From Candidatus Cybelea septentrionalis (GTDB lineage Bacteria; Vulcanimicrobiota; Vulcanimicrobiia; Vulcanimicrobiales; Vulcanimicrobiaceae): a stretch of 44,994 bases of DNA. A model generated the notes under the pieces. The model had not been told where the DNA came from. It was given only the letters and a program-made list of their open reading frames with translations, and did no database searches. The stretch spans positions 81,402 to 126,395 of the forward strand of contig PMHJ01000033.1 of NCBI GenBank assembly GCA_003158175.1, read 5' to 3'. A program made the translations under genes and the position numbers. Within the stretch, counting starts at the first letter, position 1; every line of letters starts with the position of its first letter. Below, one piece after another: positions 16,319-25,890 of this stretch.

Positions 16319-17841
16319 ACGGGCTCCTTTATGGCCAGTGGGTGGTGGTGTGTCGAACGTGTCGAGAGAAGCGACGGAATAAAGGCGAACGCAACGACGC
16401 TGCAGAGCGTGAGCGCAATCACGGCGAGGCTGGGCACCCCAGCGCCTTGATCGGCGAGGCCCTGGGCGAGCATGATCGCGCCGATGGTCGAGATGACGCC
16501 CGAAGTAACGAACGGCGCGATGCGCGTTAGGTGCGCAAAGGACGACCTCCGTTGCAGCCACGCGGCACCGTGGACGACGGCGAGGCCCAGACCAGTTAGA
16601 ATCGTCGCTAAGCCAAGGCTGAAAACGACGATGAGAAATAATCCGTAACCGACTCGGTGCAGGTGCAGCGCGGTGAGCAGCACGACGATTGCCGCCGGAC
16701 ACGGCGCGATGCCGCCGCTCATTGCCGCGATCACGGCGCTCGGGAAATGGAGCGGTGCGCTGCCCGGGATTGCGTGCGAGTGTTCGTGGTCGTCGTGATC
16801 GTGGTCTTGGCGGTGATGATGGTGAGGGTGATGATGCTCGTGTGTGTGTCTCGCGCGCCTAACGGCTGCCGACAGGGTACGGGCGCCGATGACCGCAACG
16901 GCCGCGCCGGAGAGCAGCGTGATCCACGTAAATAGGCTCTCCGTGGCGAACCCGGCGGCAAAGAAGAGTAACGCTCCGAGCAAAAGCACGGCGATCGTGT
17001 GCGCGAAGGTCAGTGCGGCCGCCAGAATCGCGGCCTGTTGGAACGTTGCGCGAGCTCCCACCAGCGTAAATGCGAGCAACGCTTTGCCGTGGCCCGGTTC
17101 GAGGCCGTGGAGCGCTCCAAGGCCGAAGGCGGCGAGGATCGTAAGAAAAATTAAGAGCGGCGTCTGCGTGCCGCGCGCGAAGAGATCGGACAGAGCGGAC
17201 GACCGCACGATCGAACCCACTCCCCAGGCGGCCGCATCGTCGCCACTGACGCGCACGTGCGCGACGCGTCCGTCGACGAGATCGAACGTCGCGACGTCGT
17301 TGTGACGGGGCGAGCCGATCAGTGCGCTGGGATACGAGCGGAGTTCGTGGGTCGGTTCGGAGAGGCCGGGCAGCACGATGTCCTTCCAACCAATTCGTCG
17401 ATCGGCGTAGACGAGGTCGCGGACCGTTATTATTGACTTTAAAGGCGCCGAGACCGTGAAGTCGCCGGTCCAATACAAGATGGGAAGGCCCCCGGCGCCT
17501 GGACGCGTGCGCGACGCCACTCGCTTGAGGTGCATTGGAAGCGCGGCACCGCCGGCCTCGATGGAAAGGCCGTTGCCCACTCTCAGCGCCTCTGCATCCT
17601 CCCAGTCGCGCTGCCGCTGCGAGGTCCAAGAGCCCGCGGCGTGCATGATTTGAAACGTCGGAATCTCCGCAATATCCAGAACGTAACGGATGCGCAGCTC
17701 TCCGCGCTGCGGACGTATCTCCGTGAGGTGGTTGATCGTGAAGTTTCCGAGCGGATGCGCCCCGCCGGCGCCGGCGGCGGCCAGGAAAAGGAAGGCACCC
17801 CAAGCACCCAAAGCCATTGACCGCATCATGTTAAGAGCCAT
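16315..17841 (-). CDS. NicO/RcnA-like nickel/cobalt membrane protein with N-terminal exported domain
   Basis: This 508-residue protein starts with a signal peptide ('FLFLAAAGAGGAHPLGNF'), followed by a soluble, probably periplasmic domain of about 190 residues, and then a six- or seven-helix NicO-type transport domain. 'HGLEPGHGKALLAFTLVGA' and 'GIAPCPAAIVVLLTALHL' are the signature helices. A cytosolic loop near residues 340-365 is rich in His and Asp (HEHHHPHHHH-type), as in RcnA efflux proteins and HupE-like uptake proteins, and is expected to bind Ni or Co. Direction of transport cannot be decided from sequence. It is the first gene of the five-gene operon. Confidence 0.88.
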   Translation of the reverse strand: MALNMMRSMALGAWGAFLFLAAAGAGGAHPLGNFTINHLTEIRPQRGELRIRYVLDIAEIPTFQIMHAAGSWTSQRQRDWEDAEALRVGNGLSIEAGGAALPMHLKRVASRTRPGAGGLPILYWTGDFTVSAPLKSIITVRDLVYADRRIGWKDIVLPGLSEPTHELRSYPSALIGSPRHNDVATFDLVDGRVAHVRVSGDDAAAWGVGSIVRSSALSDLFARGTQTPLLIFLTILAAFGLGALHGLEPGHGKALLAFTLVGARATFQQAAILAAALTFAHTIAVLLLGALLFFAAGFATESLFTWITLLSGAAVAVIGARTLSAAVRRARHTHEHHHPHHHHRQDHDHDDHEHSHAIPGSAPLHFPSAVIAAMSGGIAPCPAAIVVLLTALHLHRVGYGLFLIVVFSLGLATILTGLGLAVVHGAAWLQRRSSFAHLTRIAPFVTSGVISTIGAIMLAQGLADQGAGVPSLAVIALTLCSVVAFAFIPSLLSTRSTHHHPLAIKEPV

Positions 17842-17956
17842 CGTCTCCCTTTGATGGCTTAGGAAACGGGGGCGAGAGGCTCTTGGATTGGGGTCAGGGC
17901 CTTGAAGCCGGATCTCGCGTCAAGCGGCTAGGATACGAGAAGCCCATCGCAAGGGT

Positions 17957-17987
17957 TTCTTAAAGCTTCGTAATGGCACTTTAAGAA
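17957..17987. promoter_or_regulatory. perfect 9-bp inverted repeat between Ni/Co operon and LuxR-type gene
   Basis: Arms TTCTTAAAG (17957-17965) and CTTTAAGAA (17979-17987) are exact reverse complements with a 13-base spacer, giving 22 bases centre to centre, two helical turns. It lies 20 bases before the LuxR-type start and about 115 bases before the divergent transporter start. This is a good place for a dimeric regulator to control both units. The site does not match the NikR consensus I know. Confidence 0.5.
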
Positions 17988-18007
17988 TCGCTTGCTAGCA
18001 TCGTCGC

Positions 18008-19330
18008 ATGGATGTCGCCGGCGAAGAGCAGGCCGACCAATTGATAACGCGTCGTCGCCTTACCGAGGCGGCAGCGCGGCTTTCCGCGTCCAGCCACGAG
18101 GGCGACGACACTCGAGGCTCGCGCAGGCGCCTCTGCGCTGGAGTCCATGCGCTGTTGGGTGACGACCGAAATCTCGCGGCAGTGATCGCGCCGCAACTGC
18201 TCGCGGCTCGCACGGCCGTCGCCGTAACCGCGCACTTCGAATCGCTAGAAGGTCAACCCGCTTCGCACGACTATCTAGCGGGCGCCGTCACGCTCTCGTG
18301 GGTAGGGGATGCCGCTGGAACGTACGACCTATGCCGGAGCGCGCACGATCGCGCGATTGCGGAGAAGCGTTTTCATTTAGCCGTAGGCGCGCGCGAACGC
18401 TTGGCACACCACGCGGTCCTCTTCGGCGATCTCGAGATTGCGCGAAATGCGCTTGAAGACGCCCTGCGTCTCGCGTCGCTTCACCATCTTTCGGAATGGT
18501 TTTTACGCAGCGCGGCTGCGGCCGCGCGTTTGGCACTCGATGTCGGTGATTCCGACCGCGCCGCACAGTTAATCGAGCGTGCGCAGATCCACGCGCGCAG
18601 CCCCGATGCGAATGCTTTATTGGCGCCGGTCGGCGCCGCGCTCGCCATTGCCGCCGGAGACGACGAGGCCGCCGCTGCGTGGAGCTCTGCGGAGATCCTC
18701 GACACGGCGCTGAGCTCGCAAGACCTGGAAAGCGCGATCGCGGCGACTATTGCGCTGCTCTGCGCGCGCGCGTTCATTCCCGGCTCCCCGCTGGCAATTG
18801 CGCTGCGACGGGCCTTGCTGCGGACGAGCGGAGCGACGTACGCCGTGGAGCTTTTCTCGCTGGCCGCGCGCTACGGGGATATCGAAGAGGCCCGGCTCGG
18901 CGCGGACACGCTAAATGCTCTGATCGCTCCCAATCGCAAGTATTGCAAGGCGCATGCACTGCTCGCCCGGGCGCACCTGCTCTTTCGAGGTGGCGAACGC
19001 GCGGCATGGATCGACCAGGCCGGTGACGCCGCGCGAGCCTTTAATGCGATGGGAATGCGACGCTGGATGAATGAAGCGATGCTGCTCCTCGTCCGGCAAG
19101 AAAACGAGAGCTTTCCTCGACGCCGCGGACGTCCGACGGGTTCGGCCCTGACCGGACGCGAGCAGCAGGTCGCACATCTCATTCGGCGCGGCGCTCGTAA
19201 TCGCGAGGTAGCCGCGGCCTTGCAAATCAGCGAGCATACCGTCGAACGGCACGTGAGTTCAATCCTGGGACGCCTCGGCCTGCGTTCGCGGTGGCAAATT
19301 GCCGACCCGAAGAATGGGTCCGAACATTAA
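18008..19330 (+). CDS. LuxR-type helix-turn-helix regulator with helical-repeat N-terminus
   Basis: The 440-residue protein ends in a LuxR/FixJ-type DNA-binding domain: 'LTGREQQVAHLIRRGARNRE' followed by 'VAAALQISEHTVERHVSSIL' (about residues 380-425). The first 370 residues are alpha-helical and Ala-rich, probably TPR-like repeats, with no visible receiver domain, Walker motif or autoinducer domain. It thus resembles the sensor-less C-terminal part of MalT-like regulators. It is divergent from the Ni/Co operon and precedes the TonB-type operon by 127 bases, so either could be its target. The ATG at 18008 is the first in frame. Confidence 0.85.
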   Translation: MDVAGEEQADQLITRRRLTEAAARLSASSHEGDDTRGSRRRLCAGVHALLGDDRNLAAVIAPQLLAARTAVAVTAHFESLEGQPASHDYLAGAVTLSWVGDAAGTYDLCRSAHDRAIAEKRFHLAVGARERLAHHAVLFGDLEIARNALEDALRLASLHHLSEWFLRSAAAAARLALDVGDSDRAAQLIERAQIHARSPDANALLAPVGAALAIAAGDDEAAAAWSSAEILDTALSSQDLESAIAATIALLCARAFIPGSPLAIALRRALLRTSGATYAVELFSLAARYGDIEEARLGADTLNALIAPNRKYCKAHALLARAHLLFRGGERAAWIDQAGDAARAFNAMGMRRWMNEAMLLLVRQENESFPRRRGRPTGSALTGREQQVAHLIRRGARNREVAAALQISEHTVERHVSSILGRLGLRSRWQIADPKNGSEH

Positions 19331-19457
19331 CGTTTGCTGAAGTTGTCTTAACTATTCCCGCGAGTTCCGGGATGCACGGCGGATGTACCATCCCCTAGCA
19401 TTCGAGTTGGAAGAGGCCGGCAAGTGCCGACTTCTCCGTTGCTGTTGGGAGTAGAGT

Positions 19458-22400
19458 TTGTTCAACGGCCTCCGCTGCGTTAAAAAGCGCGTCCTGTTCC
19501 TCAGCGTCTTTTGCTTTGCCGCCTCGGGTGGGGCGGCCTTGGCCGAGACGGCGGGCATCATATCGGGCCGGGTCAGCGACGACAGGACTCGGGTAGCGGT
19601 CGCGGGCGTGCAAGTGATTGCGAAGTCTCCCAGCGCGACGTATCGCACGACGACCGACGCGCATGGGGCCTACCGTTTTTTGAGCGTTTTGCCCGATACG
19701 TACTCGCTCTCGTTTCTCAAGAGCGGTTACGCGTCGTACTCGATCTCGGTGGTGGTTCTCAACGGGTCGCAGCAAGCGGTGAACGTGCCGCTCTCGCGCA
19801 CGCTCAAGGTGATCGCTTCGACGCGCGCTCGCTCGGCCGGAAGCGCCTTTCAGCGAGGCATGACGATTGACACTTACACGGTGACCGGCGCGCAGATCGA
19901 TATGGTGCAAGGCAAGACGTTCAACACCGATGAGAACACGCTGCTGCGCAGCATTCCCAGCGTCACGATCGATAAGACGGGGACCGTCTCGATTCGCGGT
20001 GGCTTCGCGTTCGAGGCTGCTTACGAGTTCGAAGGGATCGACTATACGGCGCCGACGGCCAATCTGCAGAACACGCTGCAGAATATCTCCAACTTCGGCC
20101 TGCTCAACGGCGTGGGCAGCGTGCAGCTGATTCCGGGGGGCGGCGACGCGACGCATGGCGACAGCGGCACGGGCCTCGTGCTCTTCACCGCCAAGCACGG
20201 CACCTATCCCAGTTACTTCCACCTCGATGTCGAGTCGACGCTCTTTCCATATCTGCACCAGCTGGGGCTGGAATGGGGCTGGGCTGATCCATCGCAGCGG
20301 TTCTCGAACTATGCGGGCTTCATCGGCTTGCGCAGCGCCTTTCAGTACGGCGCCCCGGGCTCGGCCGCCAACACGCTGGGCACGCTGGGCACCAACGCCG
20401 CCACGCTTGGCAGCACGATCGATCCCAATCTGGTCTACTACGCCCCGTCGTTTCGAGCATCCAACGATTTCGTCGACAACGCGATTTACCGGTTTGGCAA
20501 GAACAACTCCCAGCGTCTGCAGTTCTTCATCCAGGACCAGGCGATCACGCAGACCCTCGATTACGGCGGCTTTCAATATTTGCCGTACATCTCAGGCGGC
20601 ACGACGGCTGGCAAGTGCGCGCCTTATCCGGTCAACGGCCCCGGCGGTCCGGTCAATACGTTGCAGCAAAACTACGCGTGCGATTCGCTCATTCCGCTCT
20701 TCCCCGGTCAGCGCAATACGTACGCGTTCGTCTCGCAGGCAGACCAGCTCAAGAGTCCGTTTCTGGCCTATAAGGTCGAATACGGCACGAGCCTGGGGTC
20801 GTCGTCGCAGCTGACCGCGCGGTATTTTCGCACGTTTAGCGGACAGTCGGAAGACTTGCCGGCCCAGGGCATCTTCGCCGATCCCTACGGCGGCACGCGG
20901 ACGGCTGGGCAGTTCGACGTCACCACGCAGATCGGTGAGAAGAATACGCTCAAATACGGCGCGATCTATGAGTTCGTCGTGCCCTACGGTAACCGTTACG
21001 ATTTCACGTCGTATACGGCGTTCACGACGCCGGCCTACATCATTTCCTACCCGATAACGCATCCTAACCAACCGCTGCCGCTGCCCTACACCTACACGGG
21101 GCTGCTGCCCAACAACAATCCGTCCTTCCAGCAAGGCTTGGAGCAGGATTTCTTCTCGCCATCGTTTTGCGCTCAGTTACAAATTCACGGAAGCTGCGGC
21201 TACTTGAGCTCGTGGTTTCCCGGCGGCGCGCGTTTTCCGTTCGAAGAAGACGTCTCAACGGTCACCCAGCAGCAGTACGGGGCCTATCTCCAAGACAACA
21301 TCGAGATGTCTAATAAGTGGAGGACCGAAGCGGGGCTTCGCTTAGACGGCTACAACTTTCAAATCCCCACCCAGGCCGGTGCTCCCGCTTCGATTCCGGC
21401 CGTCGAGCATCAGCGGCTCTACGAACCGCATTTCGATCTCTCGTATGCACCCGATCTGCGCGATACGATCCGCTTTGGCTTTGGGCATACGCTTTCGATG
21501 CCGATTCCCAGCTTGCTGGGCGCCGACGTCAGCCGCGCGCCGTATGCGCCCTTCCAGGACATTCCCTCCTACGACAACACGACGGGCAAGGCGGCCCAGT
21601 ACTGCGGCCCGCTGGCCAATCAACTCTGCGGCAACTATGCCGATCAGCTGTACTGGCTCACGCGCGACTACCGCTACGGCAGCTCGACCTTGGAGGCGCC
21701 GCTGGTTGGTGCGACCTTCACCAATATCGATCTCTCGTGGGCCCATGAGTTTCACGACGGCTCGGCGCTGAAGATCACGCCGTTTTACCGGCGCGGCTAC
21801 AACGTGATCGAGCAGACCGCCAGCATCATCGGCTTCAACTATCAAACCGGTTCGCCGGTGTTCGGCGACGTCGCGTATTCAAATCTCGGCATTCAAAAAG
21901 CCACCGGCGTCGAGGCGCTCTATAACAAAGATATTCCCCTTGGGATCTCGATGCAGATCGGCGCGACCTACATCAGCCAGTTCGGCAACGAGCCTCCCGG
22001 AACGTTCCTTCAACCAGCGGCGCTAGCGCTGGGCCTGGTCTATCGCTCGCCCGATCTCTCGCCGTTTCAAATCAACACCGCGTTTAACTACCAGAACGCC
22101 CATGGCTGGCGGATCGATCCGGTGATCGGATTCAACGTCGGCTATCCCTACGGGCAGGGATACTATACGGCCGTCTACTGCAACGGCATTGCGGTCGTCG
22201 TGCCGGCATCGAGCCTTTCGGTGATCTACTCGCAGACGCCAGGCTATATCGATCCACTCGATCCGGGCACGTGCACCAAACCCAATATCGCCGCGACCCG
22301 CGGCATTCACGAGCCGGGATTGGCCGGAGGCTTGCTGACGACGCCGCGCGTCGACGTCAATTTGACTACCGAGTACCGGCCGCCGGTGGGTAAAGGCGTT

Positions 22401-22646
22401 CTGGCGCAATCGGTCTTCGGCTTACAAATCCTCAATCTGTTCGATCAGCTCTACAACGTACCGGTGTATAACGGCTGCTACGGCTCGCCGATCTCAACGG
22501 GATTACAAAGCGGGAATGCGCCCTGCACGTATTCCTCTGCGCCCTATGCGCCGCCCGATGTCGCCGCGCACTCCTCGGCGCCGTACTTGACCTACCCCAA
22601 CCTGCCCCCTATCTCGTTCCGGCTCTACTATCAGGTGACGATATGA
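19458..22646 (+). CDS. TonB-dependent outer-membrane receptor with carboxypeptidase-regulatory-like domain
   Basis: This 1062-residue outer-membrane protein has a signal peptide ('VLFLSVFCFAASGGAALAE'), an N-terminal CarboxypepD_reg/transthyretin-like domain ('GIISGRVSDDRTRVAVAGVQ', then 'TDAHGAYRFLSVLPDTYSLS'), and a plug domain ('LRSIPSVTIDKTGTVSIRGG', then 'VQLIPGGGDATHG'). A long beta-barrel follows and ends with an aromatic-terminated strand ('ISFRLYYQVTI'). This is the SusC/Oar-like architecture. I see no obvious TonB box. The substrate is unknown; a downstream PstS-like gene hints at phosphate or a phosphorus compound. The TTG start at 19458 has GGGAG at 19447-19451. The stop overlaps the next ATG. 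Confidence 0.9.
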   Translation: MFNGLRCVKKRVLFLSVFCFAASGGAALAETAGIISGRVSDDRTRVAVAGVQVIAKSPSATYRTTTDAHGAYRFLSVLPDTYSLSFLKSGYASYSISVVVLNGSQQAVNVPLSRTLKVIASTRARSAGSAFQRGMTIDTYTVTGAQIDMVQGKTFNTDENTLLRSIPSVTIDKTGTVSIRGGFAFEAAYEFEGIDYTAPTANLQNTLQNISNFGLLNGVGSVQLIPGGGDATHGDSGTGLVLFTAKHGTYPSYFHLDVESTLFPYLHQLGLEWGWADPSQRFSNYAGFIGLRSAFQYGAPGSAANTLGTLGTNAATLGSTIDPNLVYYAPSFRASNDFVDNAIYRFGKNNSQRLQFFIQDQAITQTLDYGGFQYLPYISGGTTAGKCAPYPVNGPGGPVNTLQQNYACDSLIPLFPGQRNTYAFVSQADQLKSPFLAYKVEYGTSLGSSSQLTARYFRTFSGQSEDLPAQGIFADPYGGTRTAGQFDVTTQIGEKNTLKYGAIYEFVVPYGNRYDFTSYTAFTTPAYIISYPITHPNQPLPLPYTYTGLLPNNNPSFQQGLEQDFFSPSFCAQLQIHGSCGYLSSWFPGGARFPFEEDVSTVTQQQYGAYLQDNIEMSNKWRTEAGLRLDGYNFQIPTQAGAPASIPAVEHQRLYEPHFDLSYAPDLRDTIRFGFGHTLSMPIPSLLGADVSRAPYAPFQDIPSYDNTTGKAAQYCGPLANQLCGNYADQLYWLTRDYRYGSSTLEAPLVGATFTNIDLSWAHEFHDGSALKITPFYRRGYNVIEQTASIIGFNYQTGSPVFGDVAYSNLGIQKATGVEALYNKDIPLGISMQIGATYISQFGNEPPGTFLQPAALALGLVYRSPDLSPFQINTAFNYQNAHGWRIDPVIGFNVGYPYGQGYYTAVYCNGIAVVVPASSLSVIYSQTPGYIDPLDPGTCTKPNIAATRGIHEPGLAGGLLTTPRVDVNLTTEYRPPVGKGVLAQSVFGLQILNLFDQLYNVPVYNGCYGSPISTGLQSGNAPCTYSSAPYAPPDVAAHSSAPYLTYPNLPPISFRLYYQVTI

Positions 22647-23872
22647 TTGCATTTAGTCGAGCTGCGGCGGCCGCCGCAGCAGCGAGCGCCGCCGCATTGC
22701 TGCTTGCAGCCTTGAGCGCCTGCGGGAACGGCGGCGCGTCTGAGCCGCCGCAAACCTCCTACGATCCGGCCGCGACCTCTAAATTGCAGTTTGCCGTCGG
22801 CATTGCCACGCTTTCCTACAACAAAGGAGAGAGCGTGGCGTACGGTCTCAACGAAATCGAGACGCTGCGCCAGAACGACGGGCTCTCCGGCACGCTCTAC
22901 AACGTGCCGATGATTATCGGCCCGTCCGGCTTTGCCGTGCTGCTCTCCACCGAAACCGGCGTTCAAGTGCAGGGCGCGGGAAACGATACCGGCACCAATC
23001 ACATCACCTGGGGCACGCTCAATAATCAATCGCTGTGGATCGGTCCGCATCGCGGCGGCCCCAAACAATCGACTAGCGGCGCGTTCGGCTACGGGTTGTG
23101 CGCGTGTAACTCCGACTCCGGGCCCCCCAACGGCATCACGCCGCTCTTTGTTTCCTATAACCTGCCGGTTTATGGCGACGACGACGCCGACTGGTATGGC
23201 GGGCCGCCGGCCTTCCCACAGGAAGGCCCGTCGGTTATCGCTCTTGGATGGCAAGGCTATTCGCTGGGCTTTACCGACTTCGCCGTCAAGCCGGTTCTTG
23301 GGACCTACCATCTCTACGCCGCCGTGCCGCCCTCATACGATACGCCGCAAAATCCAACGCCCAGCCCCAATCCAAACGGTACGCCCTCGCCTCCACCGGG
23401 CATTCTCGCCGCGGGCGCGCAGCTGACGTCGCTTCAGGCAATCCCGCAGTTTACTACGCCGACCTTTACCCCCGACCACAAGGGCGGCGGAAGCATCGGC
23501 GTGCAGGTTCCCGCCGGTGCCACCGAAGCGATGGTGGTCGTGTACGCCGTGCACGGCGGTGAGCCCGCCACCTGCGGACAAGCACATCAGTTCGATTCGT
23601 TTTACACGATCGTTACGCATACGGTAGGCGCGCAAAAACTCGTACTCGCCGACAACCTCGGTCCGCTCACGCAATCGGGCAAGCAAACGCCGACGATCTG
23701 CGACGGCGAGAGCTACGACATCTATGCCGCGGCGATGGATTACCCGGCCTACGAGGCATCCTATCCAAACAACCTTTCGCAGCTGCCGCTGATCAAAGGC
23801 CCCAACGGTCAGGCCGACGTCAGCACCTCCGATAAACTCTTCGACACCTATCCGCGAAGAGGCCGCCACTGA
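22643..23872 (+). CDS. lipoprotein of unknown function, coupled to TonB-type receptor
   Basis: The product has 409 residues with a very Ala-rich signal peptide ending 'LLLAALSACGNGG', so it should be a lipoprotein. The mature part is beta-rich. A Pro/Asn-rich linker ('NPTPSPNPNGTPSPPPG', around residue 240) separates two domains of about 210 and 160 residues. I recognise no enzyme motif. Its start overlaps the receptor stop (ATGA) and its stop overlaps the next start (TGATG), so it is probably a surface or periplasmic partner of the receptor, comparable in position to SusD-like or other receptor-associated lipoproteins, though it has no visible SusD similarity. Confidence 0.82.
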   Translation: MIAFSRAAAAAAAASAAALLLAALSACGNGGASEPPQTSYDPAATSKLQFAVGIATLSYNKGESVAYGLNEIETLRQNDGLSGTLYNVPMIIGPSGFAVLLSTETGVQVQGAGNDTGTNHITWGTLNNQSLWIGPHRGGPKQSTSGAFGYGLCACNSDSGPPNGITPLFVSYNLPVYGDDDADWYGGPPAFPQEGPSVIALGWQGYSLGFTDFAVKPVLGTYHLYAAVPPSYDTPQNPTPSPNPNGTPSPPPGILAAGAQLTSLQAIPQFTTPTFTPDHKGGGSIGVQVPAGATEAMVVVYAVHGGEPATCGQAHQFDSFYTIVTHTVGAQKLVLADNLGPLTQSGKQTPTICDGESYDIYAAAMDYPAYEASYPNNLSQLPLIKGPNGQADVSTSDKLFDTYPRRGRH

Positions 23873-25890
23873 TGCACGCTGCGACGTTCAGTAAGAAGTT
23901 ACTCTCAATTGCGGTGTTGGTCGCGATCGGGTTGACTTCGGCGTGCGGCGGTTCGCCGAATACGCCCGCCGGTTCGTTTGTCGGTTCCGGCGGGAATCCC
24001 GGAGGCCCACCAACACGCCTCGTTGACATCAAGGTTACGGTGACGGTTCCTTCCCGAGCGCATGGCGTGAACCCGAACTACGTTTCTCCGAACACGGAGT
24101 CGTTGGCGATTCAGCTCGCCTCCGTTAACGGCAAAGGTGTGACCGGCGTCAATCCAACGATCGTCAACACGGTTCCGAAGGCGCGTGATTGCAAAGCCGG
24201 AGCGCACGGTATCATCTGCGCGGCGACGGCCGAGGGTTCCCCCGGCAGCGACGTCTTTGCCGCGACGGCCTACGGCGGCACCGGCGCGACAGGAGCGGTC
24301 CTCTCGTCGGGCACGGTGGAAGCGACGATTGGTTCGGGCGGCGGCAGCGTCGGAATCTCAAACGACGTGTCGCTCACGCTCGACGGTGTCATCGCTTCGC
24401 TCAAGCTGAGCCTTTCGCCCAAGAATGCAAAGCGCGGCATACGCACGACCGCCACCGTAACGCTGAATGCCTACGATGCAAGCGGCGCCGAAATCGTCGG
24501 CCCCAGTGAATACGCCGAGCCGATTTCGCTCGCGATCCAAGGCGATACGAATCATGCCTTTCGCTTGCACGATGCGCGCGGCTCGGGTGATTCGCTGACG
24601 GTAACCAAACCGACCGGCGACATAACGCTGACGTATGACGGCAAAAAGCAGGCTTCGCCGATAACGGTTGCGGCCAGCGTCTTGGGATCCAGCGGGTTCA
24701 ACAAGAGCGCGGGCTTTGATCTGGTCGGAAAACAGCCGCCGCCGCCCGTCGGCACGATCTACGCGCTCAACTACGGATCGAGCAGCGGAGAGAATGCGAC
24801 GGTCACCGAGTATGACGGCAAAGATAACGGTAACGCCGCCCCCGAGCGCACGTTGTCGCTCGACAAGAAGCTGTACGCCGTCAGCATCGCCGTGGATTCC
24901 AGCGGCAATCTGTACGTCGGCTATTTCGATTCCAGCAATGGCGCGAGCTTCGGTAAACCCGACTCAGGCAACCAGATCGCGATCTATGCCCCAGGTGCAA
25001 GCGGCAACGATCAACCCACCGCGACGCTGACGGCCACCAAGAACACGACGATCTATCCACTCTTCATTACGTTCGATCCCTCGGGACGTCTGGCGACCTA
25101 CGGCGCGACGACCGTGGATGACAATACGGGAAATGCCGTGATGACGTATGCGGCGGGCAGCAAAGGCGCGGCCGATCCTCAGTATGCCTTTGCCTTCTCG
25201 TCGCCGGCGATCTACTATCCCGGGCCCACGGGGCTCACGATCGACTCCGCTAACAACTTTTATCTCAACGGCACGTTCAAGTCCGGTTTTGGAAGCGCGT
25301 ATGGCATGTACGTCAATGCGGCTGCAAGTATCGGTAATCCATCCGTGGCGCCGTCCCGCGAGCTCCTATGGAATTCGAAGACGAAGCTCAGCCCTGGATT
25401 TACCAACGACGTTGCCTTGAACAAGAGCGCGGAAATCTATATTGCCAACTTCGTCAAGACCGGCAGCGGCAGCAGCGCTAAATGTCAGGGCGCAACCAAC
25501 GTTTATGCCGCCGGAGCGAGCGGGAGCGGCAGCGGCGAATCGCCGACGCGCATCTTGACGCTCGACGATATTCAAACGCAGGGCACCGACTGCACGAATA
25601 CCTTTAGCCCGCTGCTCTTCTACTTTCCGGAGATTCAAGTCTACGGCGGCTCGGCGCTCTTCGCGGCCGACCCTTTCAACGACGCCGTAGCCGAGTACGC
25701 CGCCGACGCAAACGGAGGCGCAAAGCCGTTGCTGCGAATTTCGGGCTCCGCGACGCATTTGGACGCGCCGGTCGCGCTCGTCATCACATCGGTTTCCGCG
25801 CCGGCCAAGGCCGGCCCGGTCAACGGCGCGAGAGCGCCGGGACTCACTCCCTTAAAGCACCAGCCTCTTCATGAAGGAAGATCCACATGA
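23872..25890 (+). CDS. large lipoprotein with Ig-like and beta-propeller regions
   Basis: The 672-residue product has a lipoprotein signal ending 'IGLTSACGGSP'. Residues about 50-280 look like one or more Ig-like/invasin-like beta domains ('GVIASLKLSLSPKNAKRGIR', then 'ATVTLNAYDASGAEIVGPSE'). A Pro-rich break ('GKQPPPPVGTIYALNYG') leads to a propeller-like region of about 370 residues with NHL-style blades ('VSIAVDSSGNLYVGYFD', 'GLTIDSANNFYLNGT'). It probably acts on the cell surface as a binding protein. It is coupled to genes on both sides, TGATG upstream and ATGA downstream, within the receptor operon. Confidence 0.8.
   Translation: MHAATFSKKLLSIAVLVAIGLTSACGGSPNTPAGSFVGSGGNPGGPPTRLVDIKVTVTVPSRAHGVNPNYVSPNTESLAIQLASVNGKGVTGVNPTIVNTVPKARDCKAGAHGIICAATAEGSPGSDVFAATAYGGTGATGAVLSSGTVEATIGSGGGSVGISNDVSLTLDGVIASLKLSLSPKNAKRGIRTTATVTLNAYDASGAEIVGPSEYAEPISLAIQGDTNHAFRLHDARGSGDSLTVTKPTGDITLTYDGKKQASPITVAASVLGSSGFNKSAGFDLVGKQPPPPVGTIYALNYGSSSGENATVTEYDGKDNGNAAPERTLSLDKKLYAVSIAVDSSGNLYVGYFDSSNGASFGKPDSGNQIAIYAPGASGNDQPTATLTATKNTTIYPLFITFDPSGRLATYGATTVDDNTGNAVMTYAAGSKGAADPQYAFAFSSPAIYYPGPTGLTIDSANNFYLNGTFKSGFGSAYGMYVNAAASIGNPSVAPSRELLWNSKTKLSPGFTNDVALNKSAEIYIANFVKTGSGSSAKCQGATNVYAAGASGSGSGESPTRILTLDDIQTQGTDCTNTFSPLLFYFPEIQVYGGSALFAADPFNDAVAEYAADANGGAKPLLRISGSATHLDAPVALVITSVSAPAKAGPVNGARAPGLTPLKHQPLHEGRST

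Noticed and set aside
16795..16860. Low-complexity repeat region in plus-strand reading
   Set aside because: It simply encodes the His/Asp-rich loop of the NicO/RcnA-like protein on the minus strand.
17842..18007. Cobalamin riboswitch or NikR box upstream of the Ni/Co operon
   Set aside because: I looked for the B12-box-like core and a GTATGA-N-TCATAC pattern and found neither; only the TTCTTAAAG inverted repeat stands out.
19395..20576. 393-codon minus-strand open frame opposite the TonB-type receptor
   Set aside because: Antisense shadow; the receptor reading has signal peptide, regulatory domain and plug motifs.
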